Assembly (NCBI GenBank): GCA_023460855.1
Contig: JAEWOS010000016.1
Span: 62,001 to 126,000, forward strand
Origin: Bacteroidota bacterium
GTDB taxonomy: Bacteria > Bacteroidota > Bacteroidia > Flavobacteriales > Weeksellaceae
Reading direction: 5' to 3'
DNA: 64,000 nt
In this document: in pieces, positions 50,275-57,878 of the stretch
How the letters are laid out: each line of letters begins with the position of its first letter
How positions within the stretch are numbered: the first letter of the stretch is position 1
Notes under the pieces: model-generated
Told to the model about the DNA's origin: nothing
Database searches by the model: none
Seen by the model: the letters and a program-made list of their open reading frames with translations, nothing else
Translations under genes and position numbers: made by a program

Positions 50275-50718
50275 TTAGAATATATGTGTAATCTCTGCTT
50301 TTTGATTGCCGACCTGAATCTGATCACCAACGTTCTTGCCGATAATACTTTTGTAAACCGGGGTTTCTTTAGTTACACAATACACCTCCTTTCCGTCAAA
50401 TTCGAAATGGGGTACATTGGAGCCCAGGAAGAAAAAATGATCGCCGGTTTCCACTATTGCGCCTTCTTCAGCCTGCGAATGCGTGCCGCCTGCTTCTGAC
50501 TGTATAAAAGCAAGGTTTTGTTTTGCCGCGTTCAGCATCTGCTCAAACCTCAGCTGCATATCTTTTGCTTCAGTCTGTCTTGCGTAATCATCCGGATCCA
50601 GCGTGTCATCTTCATCCATATCGGAAGCCGTTCGGTAACGCGCAACCGATTCCTGCAGATTTTCTACAATTTTTTCCTGCTCCTCTGCAATTTTTTTTAA
50701 TATTTCTTTCCTGTTCAT
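50275..50718 (-). CDS. GreA/GreB-like short transcription factor
   Basis: The 147-residue protein has an N-terminal coiled coil (about 1-80) whose turn is strongly acidic (DMDEDDTLDPDD), like the tip that GreA inserts in the RNA polymerase channel. A C-terminal FKBP-like domain follows (about 85-147: GAIVETGDHFFFLGSNV and ETPVYKSIIGKNVGDQIQV). It is close in size to GreA. In databases this flavobacterial family is sometimes mislabelled as 3-oxoacyl-ACP synthase, as I recall; nothing here supports that. It lies directly before tauE with zero spacing, and a one-mismatch -7 element TAAATTTA lies eight bases before its ATG. Whether it acts on polymerase is inference. Confidence 0.78.
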   Translation of the reverse strand: MNRKEILKKIAEEQEKIVENLQESVARYRTASDMDEDDTLDPDDYARQTEAKDMQLRFEQMLNAAKQNLAFIQSEAGGTHSQAEEGAIVETGDHFFFLGSNVPHFEFDGKEVYCVTKETPVYKSIIGKNVGDQIQVGNQKAEITHIF

Positions 50719-50764
50719 AGTGTAAATTTAGCAATAAAATGGAATGCGTCAATGATGAAACTTA

Positions 50765-50974
50765 TCATTTTCGCAAAGGATTCAGCAAATGTCCAAGGCC
50801 ATTCAACTTAATTTCATAAACTGTAGCAAGCTGCATCCCAAGTTTGCCGGGAGGAAATCCTTTTCTTTGAAACCACTCCAGATAACTTACCGGTAAATCT
50901 GCCAGAATGATGCCTTTGTATTTTCCAAACGGCATTCTCGCATTGCAGATTTCATTTAATATTTCGGGATTCAA
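50765..50974 (-). CDS. DUF3820 family protein
   Basis: The 69-residue protein contains MPFGKYKGIILADLPVSYLEWF, the defining segment of DUF3820, which in some annotations is called a putative quorum-sensing-regulated virulence factor. The MPFGKYKG start is also shared with small exonuclease-associated modules; it probably binds nucleic acid or protein, but the role is not known. It lies 4 bases after the AI-2E family transporter gene and is likely co-transcribed with it. An overlapping plus-strand frame is a shadow. Confidence 0.82.
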   Translation of the reverse strand: MNPEILNEICNARMPFGKYKGIILADLPVSYLEWFQRKGFPPGKLGMQLATVYEIKLNGLGHLLNPLRK

Positions 50975-50978
50975 ACGG

Positions 50979-52064
50979 TTATATTGTCAGGTCAATTTTT
51001 TCTTCCAGTTCCATGGTCTCGGGAAGTTCCAGTTCCGGAGTGTCGTCGTCGGAAAATTCATCTCTGTACACCTGAATAAGCATCACCGTCATAGATACGA
51101 GGATCGGGCCAAAAATAAGCCCCATAAAACCGAACAGTTTCATCCCCATGATAATTCCGAATACCGTATTAAGCGGATGTATATTTTCCAGCCTCTTCAG
51201 CAAGGTAAAGCGAAGCACATTATCTGTAAGTCCCACAATAATCATACAGTAAAGCAAAATTCCGACACCTCCAAACATATTGCCTTCCGCAATCATATAA
51301 ATACCTACAGGCACGAAAATAATCGACGCCCCGATAATCGGAATCATAGAAGTGATCGCCGTCAGCACAAACAGCAGAACCGGACTCGGTGCTCCAAATA
51401 TCAGATAGCCGATCAATGCGATAATTCCCTGACCAACTGCTACAACCGGCAAACCAACCGCATTGGCGATAACCAGTTTTCTGAATTTTTCACCGATCAT
51501 GGAAATGTTGGCTTTTTTGAACGGGATCGCAGAAGCAACGAGTCTCTCAAAAGAGCGCGGTCTTTCCAGCATAAAATACAGCATGAAGAAAAGAGACAGG
51601 ATCACACTGAGCGTATTTAAAGTACCGCTGAGTGCACTGGTTGATAAGTTAGTTGCAAAGTTTTTGATTCTGGCAATATTCTGTTCGTTCAGAACATCCA
51701 TGTTGAACTGTTCTTTCAGGTATTCGCGGATACGCACCAGAAAAACATTGAATTTCTGCATATAATCCTCACTGTCGCCCAAATTTGAAATAACCATATC
51801 GATAACACCGTAAACCGGGATAATCAGAATGACCAGACACAGCAGAATTATAACCATCGCAGACACACCCGGCCTCCAGCCTTTTTCTTCCTGAAATTTA
51901 AAATTAAGAGACCGCGTAACGACATATAGTGTTAAAGCTCCTAAAAGCGAAGGTATGAACATCGACAGATTCGCGATAATCAGCGCAACAAAACCTGTGA
52001 TAATCAGGATCAGAAAGACCTGCTTGATCTTGATACCGCTTATCTGTTTTTTTCGGTCCGGCAT
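50979..52064 (-). CDS. AI-2E family transporter
   Basis: The 361-residue protein has about eight membrane helices and the family features: N-terminal paired helices (VFLILIITGFVALIIANLSMFIPSLLGALTLYVV), a long amphipathic loop (about 100-170), and the C-terminal core with IIGASIIFVPVGIYMIAEG, GLTDNVLRFTLLKRLENIHPL and FGIIMGMKLFGFMGLIFGPIL. Despite the name, most members are not autoinducer-2 transporters; several are sodium or proton antiporters or of unknown substrate. It ends in an acidic tail (DDDTPELELPETMELEEK). The DUF3820 gene follows after 4 bases; the upstream gap is 69 bases and no exact -7 element is seen. Confidence 0.88.
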   Translation of the reverse strand: MPDRKKQISGIKIKQVFLILIITGFVALIIANLSMFIPSLLGALTLYVVTRSLNFKFQEEKGWRPGVSAMVIILLCLVILIIPVYGVIDMVISNLGDSEDYMQKFNVFLVRIREYLKEQFNMDVLNEQNIARIKNFATNLSTSALSGTLNTLSVILSLFFMLYFMLERPRSFERLVASAIPFKKANISMIGEKFRKLVIANAVGLPVVAVGQGIIALIGYLIFGAPSPVLLFVLTAITSMIPIIGASIIFVPVGIYMIAEGNMFGGVGILLYCMIIVGLTDNVLRFTLLKRLENIHPLNTVFGIIMGMKLFGFMGLIFGPILVSMTVMLIQVYRDEFSDDDTPELELPETMELEEKIDLTI

Positions 52065-52133
52065 ATTGGTCTGGTTTGGGGAATTTTATGGATTTTCTAA
52101 TCTCCAAAAATAAAGAGCATAAAGCCCGCTTTA

Positions 52134-52904
52134 TTACATATTTCTGTGGGAACGTTGCAATTGCGGTACTCCCCAGAAAGCAATATAGGTAGAGTACATC
52201 GCTGCATAATAGAACGGAAATGTTGCCACTATACCGATGAAACAAAGCATAACACCGGCAACGGCAATAATGGAAACGATAAACCCGACTCCAAGCAGGG
52301 TTCCGTAGTTGTTTTTTCCGGTTTCGAACGACTTCTGTAATGCTTCAACTGCATTTTTATTCTCGAAAAGAATCATTGGAATTCCGGTGAAGAAAAAAGG
52401 CAGTACAAAAAAGAACCCAATACCGCACAAAAGCAGACCAAGCGATAAAGCTACTGAAGTAATAAGTGCATAAACCACATACTGTACATAATTCTGTCTG
52501 AAACCTATAAACAAATCTGAAAATTCGGTAGCGAGACCGCGGTTGGCTTTGTGCATTAAATAGATAATCCCTGTATAAAACGGCGCAAGAAGAATCCCTG
52601 CCAAAGAACTGAAACCAATGGCCAGCTGAAGGCCGGGGGTGCGAAAAACGGAATTCATCATATCATCGATATTTCCTCCGGATTGACCCAGTTCACGCAT
52701 ATTTTCTGCCATTTCCGTGCTGTCATAACCGGCAATAGTTTCAGAAACTGAAGATATAATGGTACTGATAATGAGATAAATGACGAATCCCAGCATACAC
52801 CAGCCGATTACTTTAAAATAGGTGTTGAATGCGTGGCTGAGAATATCGCTGAAATTTCTCTGTGGCACTGGGGACTGCTGTTCGAATTCACTGAATGTTT
52901 CCAT
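52134..52904 (-). CDS. Multi-span membrane protein of unknown function
   Basis: With the start at 52904 the protein has 256 residues: a short cytoplasmic N-terminus (METFSEFEQQSPVPQRNFSD), then about five or six membrane helices (YFKVIGWCMLGFVIYLIIS, LAIGFSSLAGILLAPFYTGIIY, YVVYALITSVALSLGLLLCGIGFFFV and so on), ending in FWGVPQLQRSHRNM. A glycyl/aromatic pattern with VEALQKSFETGKNNYGTLLG resembles loosely described integral-membrane families (DUF4013-like), but the match is not certain. The longer frame from 52955 overlaps the -7 element TAATTTTG, so the start was moved. Monocistronic. Confidence 0.7.
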   Translation of the reverse strand: METFSEFEQQSPVPQRNFSDILSHAFNTYFKVIGWCMLGFVIYLIISTIISSVSETIAGYDSTEMAENMRELGQSGGNIDDMMNSVFRTPGLQLAIGFSSLAGILLAPFYTGIIYLMHKANRGLATEFSDLFIGFRQNYVQYVVYALITSVALSLGLLLCGIGFFFVLPFFFTGIPMILFENKNAVEALQKSFETGKNNYGTLLGVGFIVSIIAVAGVMLCFIGIVATFPFYYAAMYSTYIAFWGVPQLQRSHRNM

Positions 52905-52921
52905 CGGATAAACGTTTTGCT

Positions 52922-52929
52922 CAAAATTA
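52922..52929 (-). promoter_or_regulatory. -7 element TAATTTTG of membrane protein gene
   Basis: Exact TAnnTTTG on the minus strand, 17 bases before ATG 52904. Confidence 0.6.
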
Positions 52930-52953
52930 GTATAATTTTGTGTAAAGTCCAGC

Positions 52954-52978
52954 AAAAAGACCGGAAAAATCCGGTCTT
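52954..52978 (-). terminator. Terminator of C-terminal processing protease gene
   Basis: On the minus strand AAGACCGGA pairs perfectly with TCCGGTCTT around a four-base loop, followed by a T run (A run 52954-52958 on plus). Confidence 0.88.
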
Positions 52979-53000
52979 AAATAATTAATTATTAGTGCTT

Positions 53001-55124
53001 TTACGCTTTAATTTCTGAGATTACATTCACAGCTTCCTGCAGGTAAAGATCCCGCTTGAGGTTTTTGATCCAGTTTTCCGATTTCTTGCGGTAGGCTTCG
53101 TCATTTTTCGCACGTTCCTGTTCGGCCGGAATCTGCACAAAATTCAGTCCTGAATTCAGTTTATCCAGCGCCTCAAATTTTTTGATCTGCTCTTTACGCT
53201 GCTTCATCAGCGCAAAAAATTTATCCTGATTTAAAGTGATTGATTTTTCTTTATCCAGTGCTTCCTTCCATTTGGCAGATTCCAGAATGAGCTGATAATT
53301 TGAATTTCCGGCAAGTCTGGCGTTGCTTTTACGTTGTAATTCTGCTTTATCAAAAAGATTCATTGCCGTATACTGCGCCGGCTGGATTTTATCCCATGGC
53401 ATGCTGAAATCATCATAACGTTCACCGATTTCTGCATAAGTAAGGAAGTTCTTCATCAGGATATCACTCGAGATTCCTTTGTTTTGGGTAGATTCGCCGG
53501 AAACCCGGTAAAATTTCTGAATGGTAAGTTTCAGAGATCCGAAATCATCGCTGGTGCTCAGAAATCTGTTCAGGTCTACGAAAGTCTGCACGGTTCCTTT
53601 ACCAAAAGTCTGCGGCGAGCCAAGTAACACTGCCCTTCCGTAATCTTCCATCACACCTGCCAGAATTTCTGAAGAAGAAGCAGAAAGTTCATTTTGCATA
53701 ATAAGCAGCGGACCAGTCCACACCGGAGAATTGGTTTTATTTCGCAGCGTCTGAATTTTTCCGTTACCGTCTTTCACCTGTACATATGGTCCTGCATTCA
53801 TAAAGAGACCCATGATATCACCAACTTCCGTGAGTGAGCCGCCGCCATTGTTCCTAAGGTCAAGGATGACGCCGTTAATATTCTGCGCCTTTAGTTTGAT
53901 CAGTTCATTCTTGATATCGTCCGATGCATTTCTTCCGTCAGCCTTGTCAAATTCTGCATTGAAACTCGGCAGATTGATCAGTCCGAATTTTTTTCCATTC
54001 GTGGTATTAATGATGATACTCTTCGCATAGGTATCTTCCATTTCCACTTCTTCACGAATCATCGTAACTTCGCGGATTGTTTTATCTTTCTTTTCAACCG
54101 TAAGTGTTACAGGAGTGCCTTCCTTTCCTCGAATTAATCTCACTGCTTCATCCGATAACATACCCACCACATTAATCGCTTCCTGATTCGGCATGGATTT
54201 CACTTTCAGAATCCGGTCTCCTTCAGATAACTGTTTGGATTTCCATGCAGGTGCTCCCAAAGAAAGAGCTCCGAGATAAAGGTTTCCTTTCTTTTCCTGA
54301 ATAATTGCACCGATTCCGATTACTTTTCCGGTGAAATTGACGTCAAACTCCTGCTTGTCTTTAGGCGAAAAATAACTGGTGTGCGGATCGAACACTTCAC
54401 AGTAAGCATTCATATAAACATTAAACCAGTCCATTCTCTTACGCTTCTTTATTCTCTTGAAGCTTTCACCAATAAGATCTTTTACATCTGCAGTTGCTTT
54501 CTGAAGTTTCTGATCCTGCGTAAGAACCGTAAGTTTTATGGTATCCTGCAATCCGTGTTTTTGTACGGAATCTTTTTTCTTGCGCTGCGTCTCCTCTTTG
54601 GAGTTCATGGTTTCAATTTCCTGAAGAATATTATACTTAATGTACTTTCTCCATTCTGCATACTGCTCATTTGCGTTTGCCGCATATTTTTTATCCTCCC
54701 GTTCCAGAATCATTGTTTCATCTTCATTGAGATTGATCGGTTTGCTCAGTATATCCTGCGTCAGTTTATCGATTTCGTCGAGTCTCGTGAACAGTCTGTC
54801 AACCGTACTTTTATAAAAAACAAGATTTCCCTGATTCAGGTAGTCGTCCAGTTTCGTCTGATGTGAAGCGAATTCATTAATGTCCGACTGCAGAAAATAT
54901 CTCTTCCCCGGATCCACCATTTCGAAATATTTGGTGTACACATCCCTGGAATAATCGTCGTTGATCTGTCGCGGACTGTAATGAAGATATGATAAAGTAT
55001 TTTTAATACTAACCATGATGGTCTGCATTTTCTCGTCGTCATTCTTTGGAGAATTGAAACAGAACATGAGACTGGTAAGCGGTATAAAAAGTAGAAGTTT
55101 GTTCAGTTTAAATTTCTTAAACAT
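53001..55124 (-). CDS. Carboxy-terminal processing protease (Prc/Tsp, family S41)
   Basis: With the start at 55124 the protein has 707 residues: an N-terminal signal or anchor (LLLFIPLTSLMFCFNS), a helical region (about 40-230), a PDZ domain (about 240-320, VIGIGAIIQEKKGNLYLG and GDRILKVKSMPNQEA) and the S41 protease domain. The catalytic Ser is in SASSSEILAG and the Lys in FGKGTVQ. The long C-terminal helical region is that of the Tsp tail family. It degrades periplasmic proteins with unfolded or tagged C-termini. The frame could extend to 55181, but the extra residues lack signal character, so ATG 55124 is preferred. Monocistronic with a terminator. Confidence 0.92.
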   Translation of the reverse strand: MFKKFKLNKLLLFIPLTSLMFCFNSPKNDDEKMQTIMVSIKNTLSYLHYSPRQINDDYSRDVYTKYFEMVDPGKRYFLQSDINEFASHQTKLDDYLNQGNLVFYKSTVDRLFTRLDEIDKLTQDILSKPINLNEDETMILEREDKKYAANANEQYAEWRKYIKYNILQEIETMNSKEETQRKKKDSVQKHGLQDTIKLTVLTQDQKLQKATADVKDLIGESFKRIKKRKRMDWFNVYMNAYCEVFDPHTSYFSPKDKQEFDVNFTGKVIGIGAIIQEKKGNLYLGALSLGAPAWKSKQLSEGDRILKVKSMPNQEAINVVGMLSDEAVRLIRGKEGTPVTLTVEKKDKTIREVTMIREEVEMEDTYAKSIIINTTNGKKFGLINLPSFNAEFDKADGRNASDDIKNELIKLKAQNINGVILDLRNNGGGSLTEVGDIMGLFMNAGPYVQVKDGNGKIQTLRNKTNSPVWTGPLLIMQNELSASSSEILAGVMEDYGRAVLLGSPQTFGKGTVQTFVDLNRFLSTSDDFGSLKLTIQKFYRVSGESTQNKGISSDILMKNFLTYAEIGERYDDFSMPWDKIQPAQYTAMNLFDKAELQRKSNARLAGNSNYQLILESAKWKEALDKEKSITLNQDKFFALMKQRKEQIKKFEALDKLNSGLNFVQIPAEQERAKNDEAYRKKSENWIKNLKRDLYLQEAVNVISEIKA

Positions 55125-55236
55125 ATTAAATATTGGATTTTTAAATATATTAGTTGATGTGCAGCGGTTTTTGTTACACAACGGAGAAAACTTTCAAATT
55201 TAATACCTAATTTAACATTTTGGATGCATTTTTATT

Positions 55237-55244
55237 TAATTTTG
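55237..55244 (+). promoter_or_regulatory. -7 element TAATTTTG of surE
   Basis: Exact TAnnTTTG, 16 bases before ATG 55261. Confidence 0.6.
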
Positions 55245-55260
55245 TTAAAAATCGTGATTT

Positions 55261-56046
55261 ATGGCGCAAAAACCTTTAATTCTTGTAACCAATGATGATG
55301 GCATTACGGCACCGGGAATCCGGCATCTCGTAGAATTTATGAGCGAAATCGGTGAAGTGATGGTGGTGGCACCAAATTCACCGCAAAGCGGCAAAGGGCA
55401 CGCTATTACCATCAACTCAACGCTTACGTTCGAAGAAATTCATAATCTGGAAGGAGAACAGCGGGATTTCGCGCTGAGCGGAACACCGGTAGACTGTGTG
55501 AAATTTGCACTCGACAAAATTTTGCCCAAAAAACCGGATCTGGTAGTTTCAGGAATTAATCACGGAGCCAACTCGTCCATTAATGTAATATATTCCGGTA
55601 CGATGTCAGCAGCTGTAGAAGCCGGCGTTGAAGGACTGCAGTCTATTGGATTCTCTCTGCAGGATTTCAGCTGGGATGCCGATTTTATGCAGGCGAAAGA
55701 TTACATTCAGCAAATCGTTCGAGATATTCTGGAAAACCCAATGCCAAAAGGCGTTGTGCTGAATGTTAACATTCCGAAACTGAAAAGAGAAGAAATAAAA
55801 GGAGTGAAAGTCTGTCGACAGGCTGATGCGAAATGGGAGGAAAACTTTGATGAAAGAATCAATCCGCACGGAAAAAAATATTTCTGGCTTACCGGATATT
55901 TCAACAATATGGATGATGCAGAAGATGCCGATGAAACGGCACTTGCAAACGGATATATCACCGTTGTTCCCGTGAAATTTGATCTCACTGCTCACGAGCA
56001 TGTGAAAGAACTGGAAACTGTTCTGAATTCAGGACCGCTTTCGTAA
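55261..56046 (+). CDS. surE: 5'/3'-nucleotidase SurE
   Basis: The 261-residue protein begins MAQKPLILVTNDDGITAPGI with the metal-binding NDDG motif (Asn and two Asp). APNSPQSGKGHAITI, SGTPVDCVKFAL and VVSGINHGANSSINVIYSGTMSAAVEA follow, all SurE signatures. It dephosphorylates nucleoside monophosphates and is a stationary-phase survival protein in E. coli. It is full length. The formate dehydrogenase beta gene begins 36 bases downstream on the same strand, with no terminator between, so read-through is possible, though no functional link is evident. Confidence 0.95.
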   Translation: MAQKPLILVTNDDGITAPGIRHLVEFMSEIGEVMVVAPNSPQSGKGHAITINSTLTFEEIHNLEGEQRDFALSGTPVDCVKFALDKILPKKPDLVVSGINHGANSSINVIYSGTMSAAVEAGVEGLQSIGFSLQDFSWDADFMQAKDYIQQIVRDILENPMPKGVVLNVNIPKLKREEIKGVKVCRQADAKWEENFDERINPHGKKYFWLTGYFNNMDDAEDADETALANGYITVVPVKFDLTAHEHVKELETVLNSGPLS

Positions 56047-56082
56047 TAACTATCGTAATTTACAACCAGAAAAAATGATCTG

Positions 56083-57735
56083 ATGTCCAAAAATCTCAGC
56101 GCACTTTCCGGCAGAAAGGGAATGAAAAACAATCTCTTTGATTTAATGGGCGAAATTTCTGCAAAAAGAAACGGAGCTGCCGATCAGGAAGATTTAGCTC
56201 TCCTTGCAGATGAATTTCTGATGGGCGATGCAAATACGTACGGCACCGTAACTGCCTACGATTTCATGAAACCCGAAAACCGCGGAAAGGAAATCTATAT
56301 CTGTAACGGTTCTGCCTGTCTTTGTGCAGGAACTCAGGGCAAAGTAGCTGAGGTCGTTTCTGAATTTTTCGAAGCAGAACAAATCGGACATATGACCTGC
56401 CTTGGGCGCTGCCATGAAAATTCATCATTTCATTATAAAGGAAAAAACTATTCGGGAGAATCGGTTAATTTTCTTGGAGAAATAATTGGGAAAAAAATCA
56501 ATGCAAAATCAGGCATTCATTCTGTAAGCGGTAACATTCAGGTCCTGACAGCGCCTTTTGATGATATAGCTGATTTCAAACAGCAACTGGAATTATTACT
56601 GAGCAGTTCGCCGGATTATGTGCTGGATGAAGTAAGAAATTCTAAAATTCGCGGACGTGGCGGCGCCGGTTTTCCGATGGGAATAAAATGGGAAGGCTGC
56701 AAAAATCAGATCTCAGATGAGAAATTCATCATTTGTAATGCTGATGAAGGTGATCCGGGTGCTTTTTCGGACCGTTATCTTCTCGAGCAGAAACCCTTTG
56801 CAGTGCTTTTCGGAATGCTCGCCTCCGGTTACTGTACCGGAGCTTCCTGGGGAATCCCGTTTATCCGCGCAGAATATCCGGAAGCGGTTGAAATTGTTCA
56901 GAATGCAGTAGATGCACTATACGCAGCCGGTCTTTTGGGTGAAAATATTCTGGAATCCGGATTCAGTTTCGATTTTAAAGTTATTAAAGCGCAGGGAGCC
57001 TACATCTGTGGTGAGGAAACAGCGCTGATTAACGCACTTGAAGGACAACGACCTGAAGTAAGAACCCGGCCGCCGTTTCCTACGGAACAGGGATTGTTCC
57101 TGAAACCAACCATTGTAAATAATGTAGAAACTTTTGCAGCTGTTCCGTGGATTCTCACAAATTCCGGCAATGCCTATGCGAAACTCGGTACAGAAAAATC
57201 TACAGGCACCAAACTGATTTCTTTGGACGGCAGATTTAATATTCCCGGTATTGTCGAAGTGGAAATGGGAACTCCGCTGTCTGTTGTAATAGAAGATTTC
57301 GGCGGTGGATTTACCATGCCGGTAAAAGCACTTCATATCGGCGGACCTTTGGGCGGAATTGTTCCTGTTGAAAAAATTCCGGAGCTTACAGTTGATTTTG
57401 AAAGTTTTGCTACTGCAGGATTTTTACTCGGACATGCTTCCATCATCTGTATTCCGGCTGATTTCCCCATGATCAATTATCTTGAACATCTTTTTGATTT
57501 TGCTGCATTCGAAAGCTGCGGAAAATGTTTTCCGTGCAGACTTGGTACAAAAAGAGCGCACGAGATGCTTCAGGATGCCGTTTTTCAGCAGAAGCCAGTT
57601 GATAAAATGCTCTTTGATGATTTGCTCGTGACGCTTCAGCAGGGATCACTTTGTGCGCACGGCGGAGGAATTCCGCTGCCGGCAAGGAATGCTTTACAGT
57701 ATTTCGAAGCAGAACTGTCTGAATTCTTTCATTAG
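56083..57735 (+). CDS. NAD-dependent formate dehydrogenase beta subunit with fused gamma-type [2Fe-2S] domain
   Basis: The 550-residue protein fuses two modules. Residues about 1-140 are a NuoE/FdsG-like domain with [2Fe-2S] ligands Cys74, Cys79, Cys106 and Cys110 (CNGSAC, CLGRC). Residues about 150-550 are NuoF/FdsB-like: FMN-binding GRGGAGFPMG (191-200), NADH-binding NADEGDPGAFSDRYLLE, and the C-terminal [4Fe-4S] ligands Cys479, Cys482, Cys485 and Cys524. It passes electrons from the alpha subunit to NAD+. It resembles complex I NuoEF, but there are no other nuo genes here and the partner two genes on is a molybdenum formate dehydrogenase. The EF-G2-type gene separates it from the alpha subunit gene. 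Confidence 0.9.
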   Translation: MSKNLSALSGRKGMKNNLFDLMGEISAKRNGAADQEDLALLADEFLMGDANTYGTVTAYDFMKPENRGKEIYICNGSACLCAGTQGKVAEVVSEFFEAEQIGHMTCLGRCHENSSFHYKGKNYSGESVNFLGEIIGKKINAKSGIHSVSGNIQVLTAPFDDIADFKQQLELLLSSSPDYVLDEVRNSKIRGRGGAGFPMGIKWEGCKNQISDEKFIICNADEGDPGAFSDRYLLEQKPFAVLFGMLASGYCTGASWGIPFIRAEYPEAVEIVQNAVDALYAAGLLGENILESGFSFDFKVIKAQGAYICGEETALINALEGQRPEVRTRPPFPTEQGLFLKPTIVNNVETFAAVPWILTNSGNAYAKLGTEKSTGTKLISLDGRFNIPGIVEVEMGTPLSVVIEDFGGGFTMPVKALHIGGPLGGIVPVEKIPELTVDFESFATAGFLLGHASIICIPADFPMINYLEHLFDFAAFESCGKCFPCRLGTKRAHEMLQDAVFQQKPVDKMLFDDLLVTLQQGSLCAHGGGIPLPARNALQYFEAELSEFFH

Positions 57736-57878
57736 GAAATTCAACAGTGGCGAATCGCATCAGAAAATGTTTTTTGATGAATTTTTCCGTATGAATTTTT
57801 TTGTAACTTTAGTTTCCTGAATATTCAGCCGTGCTGATTATTTTCACGAATGATTATTATTTCTAATTCTCACAACAT

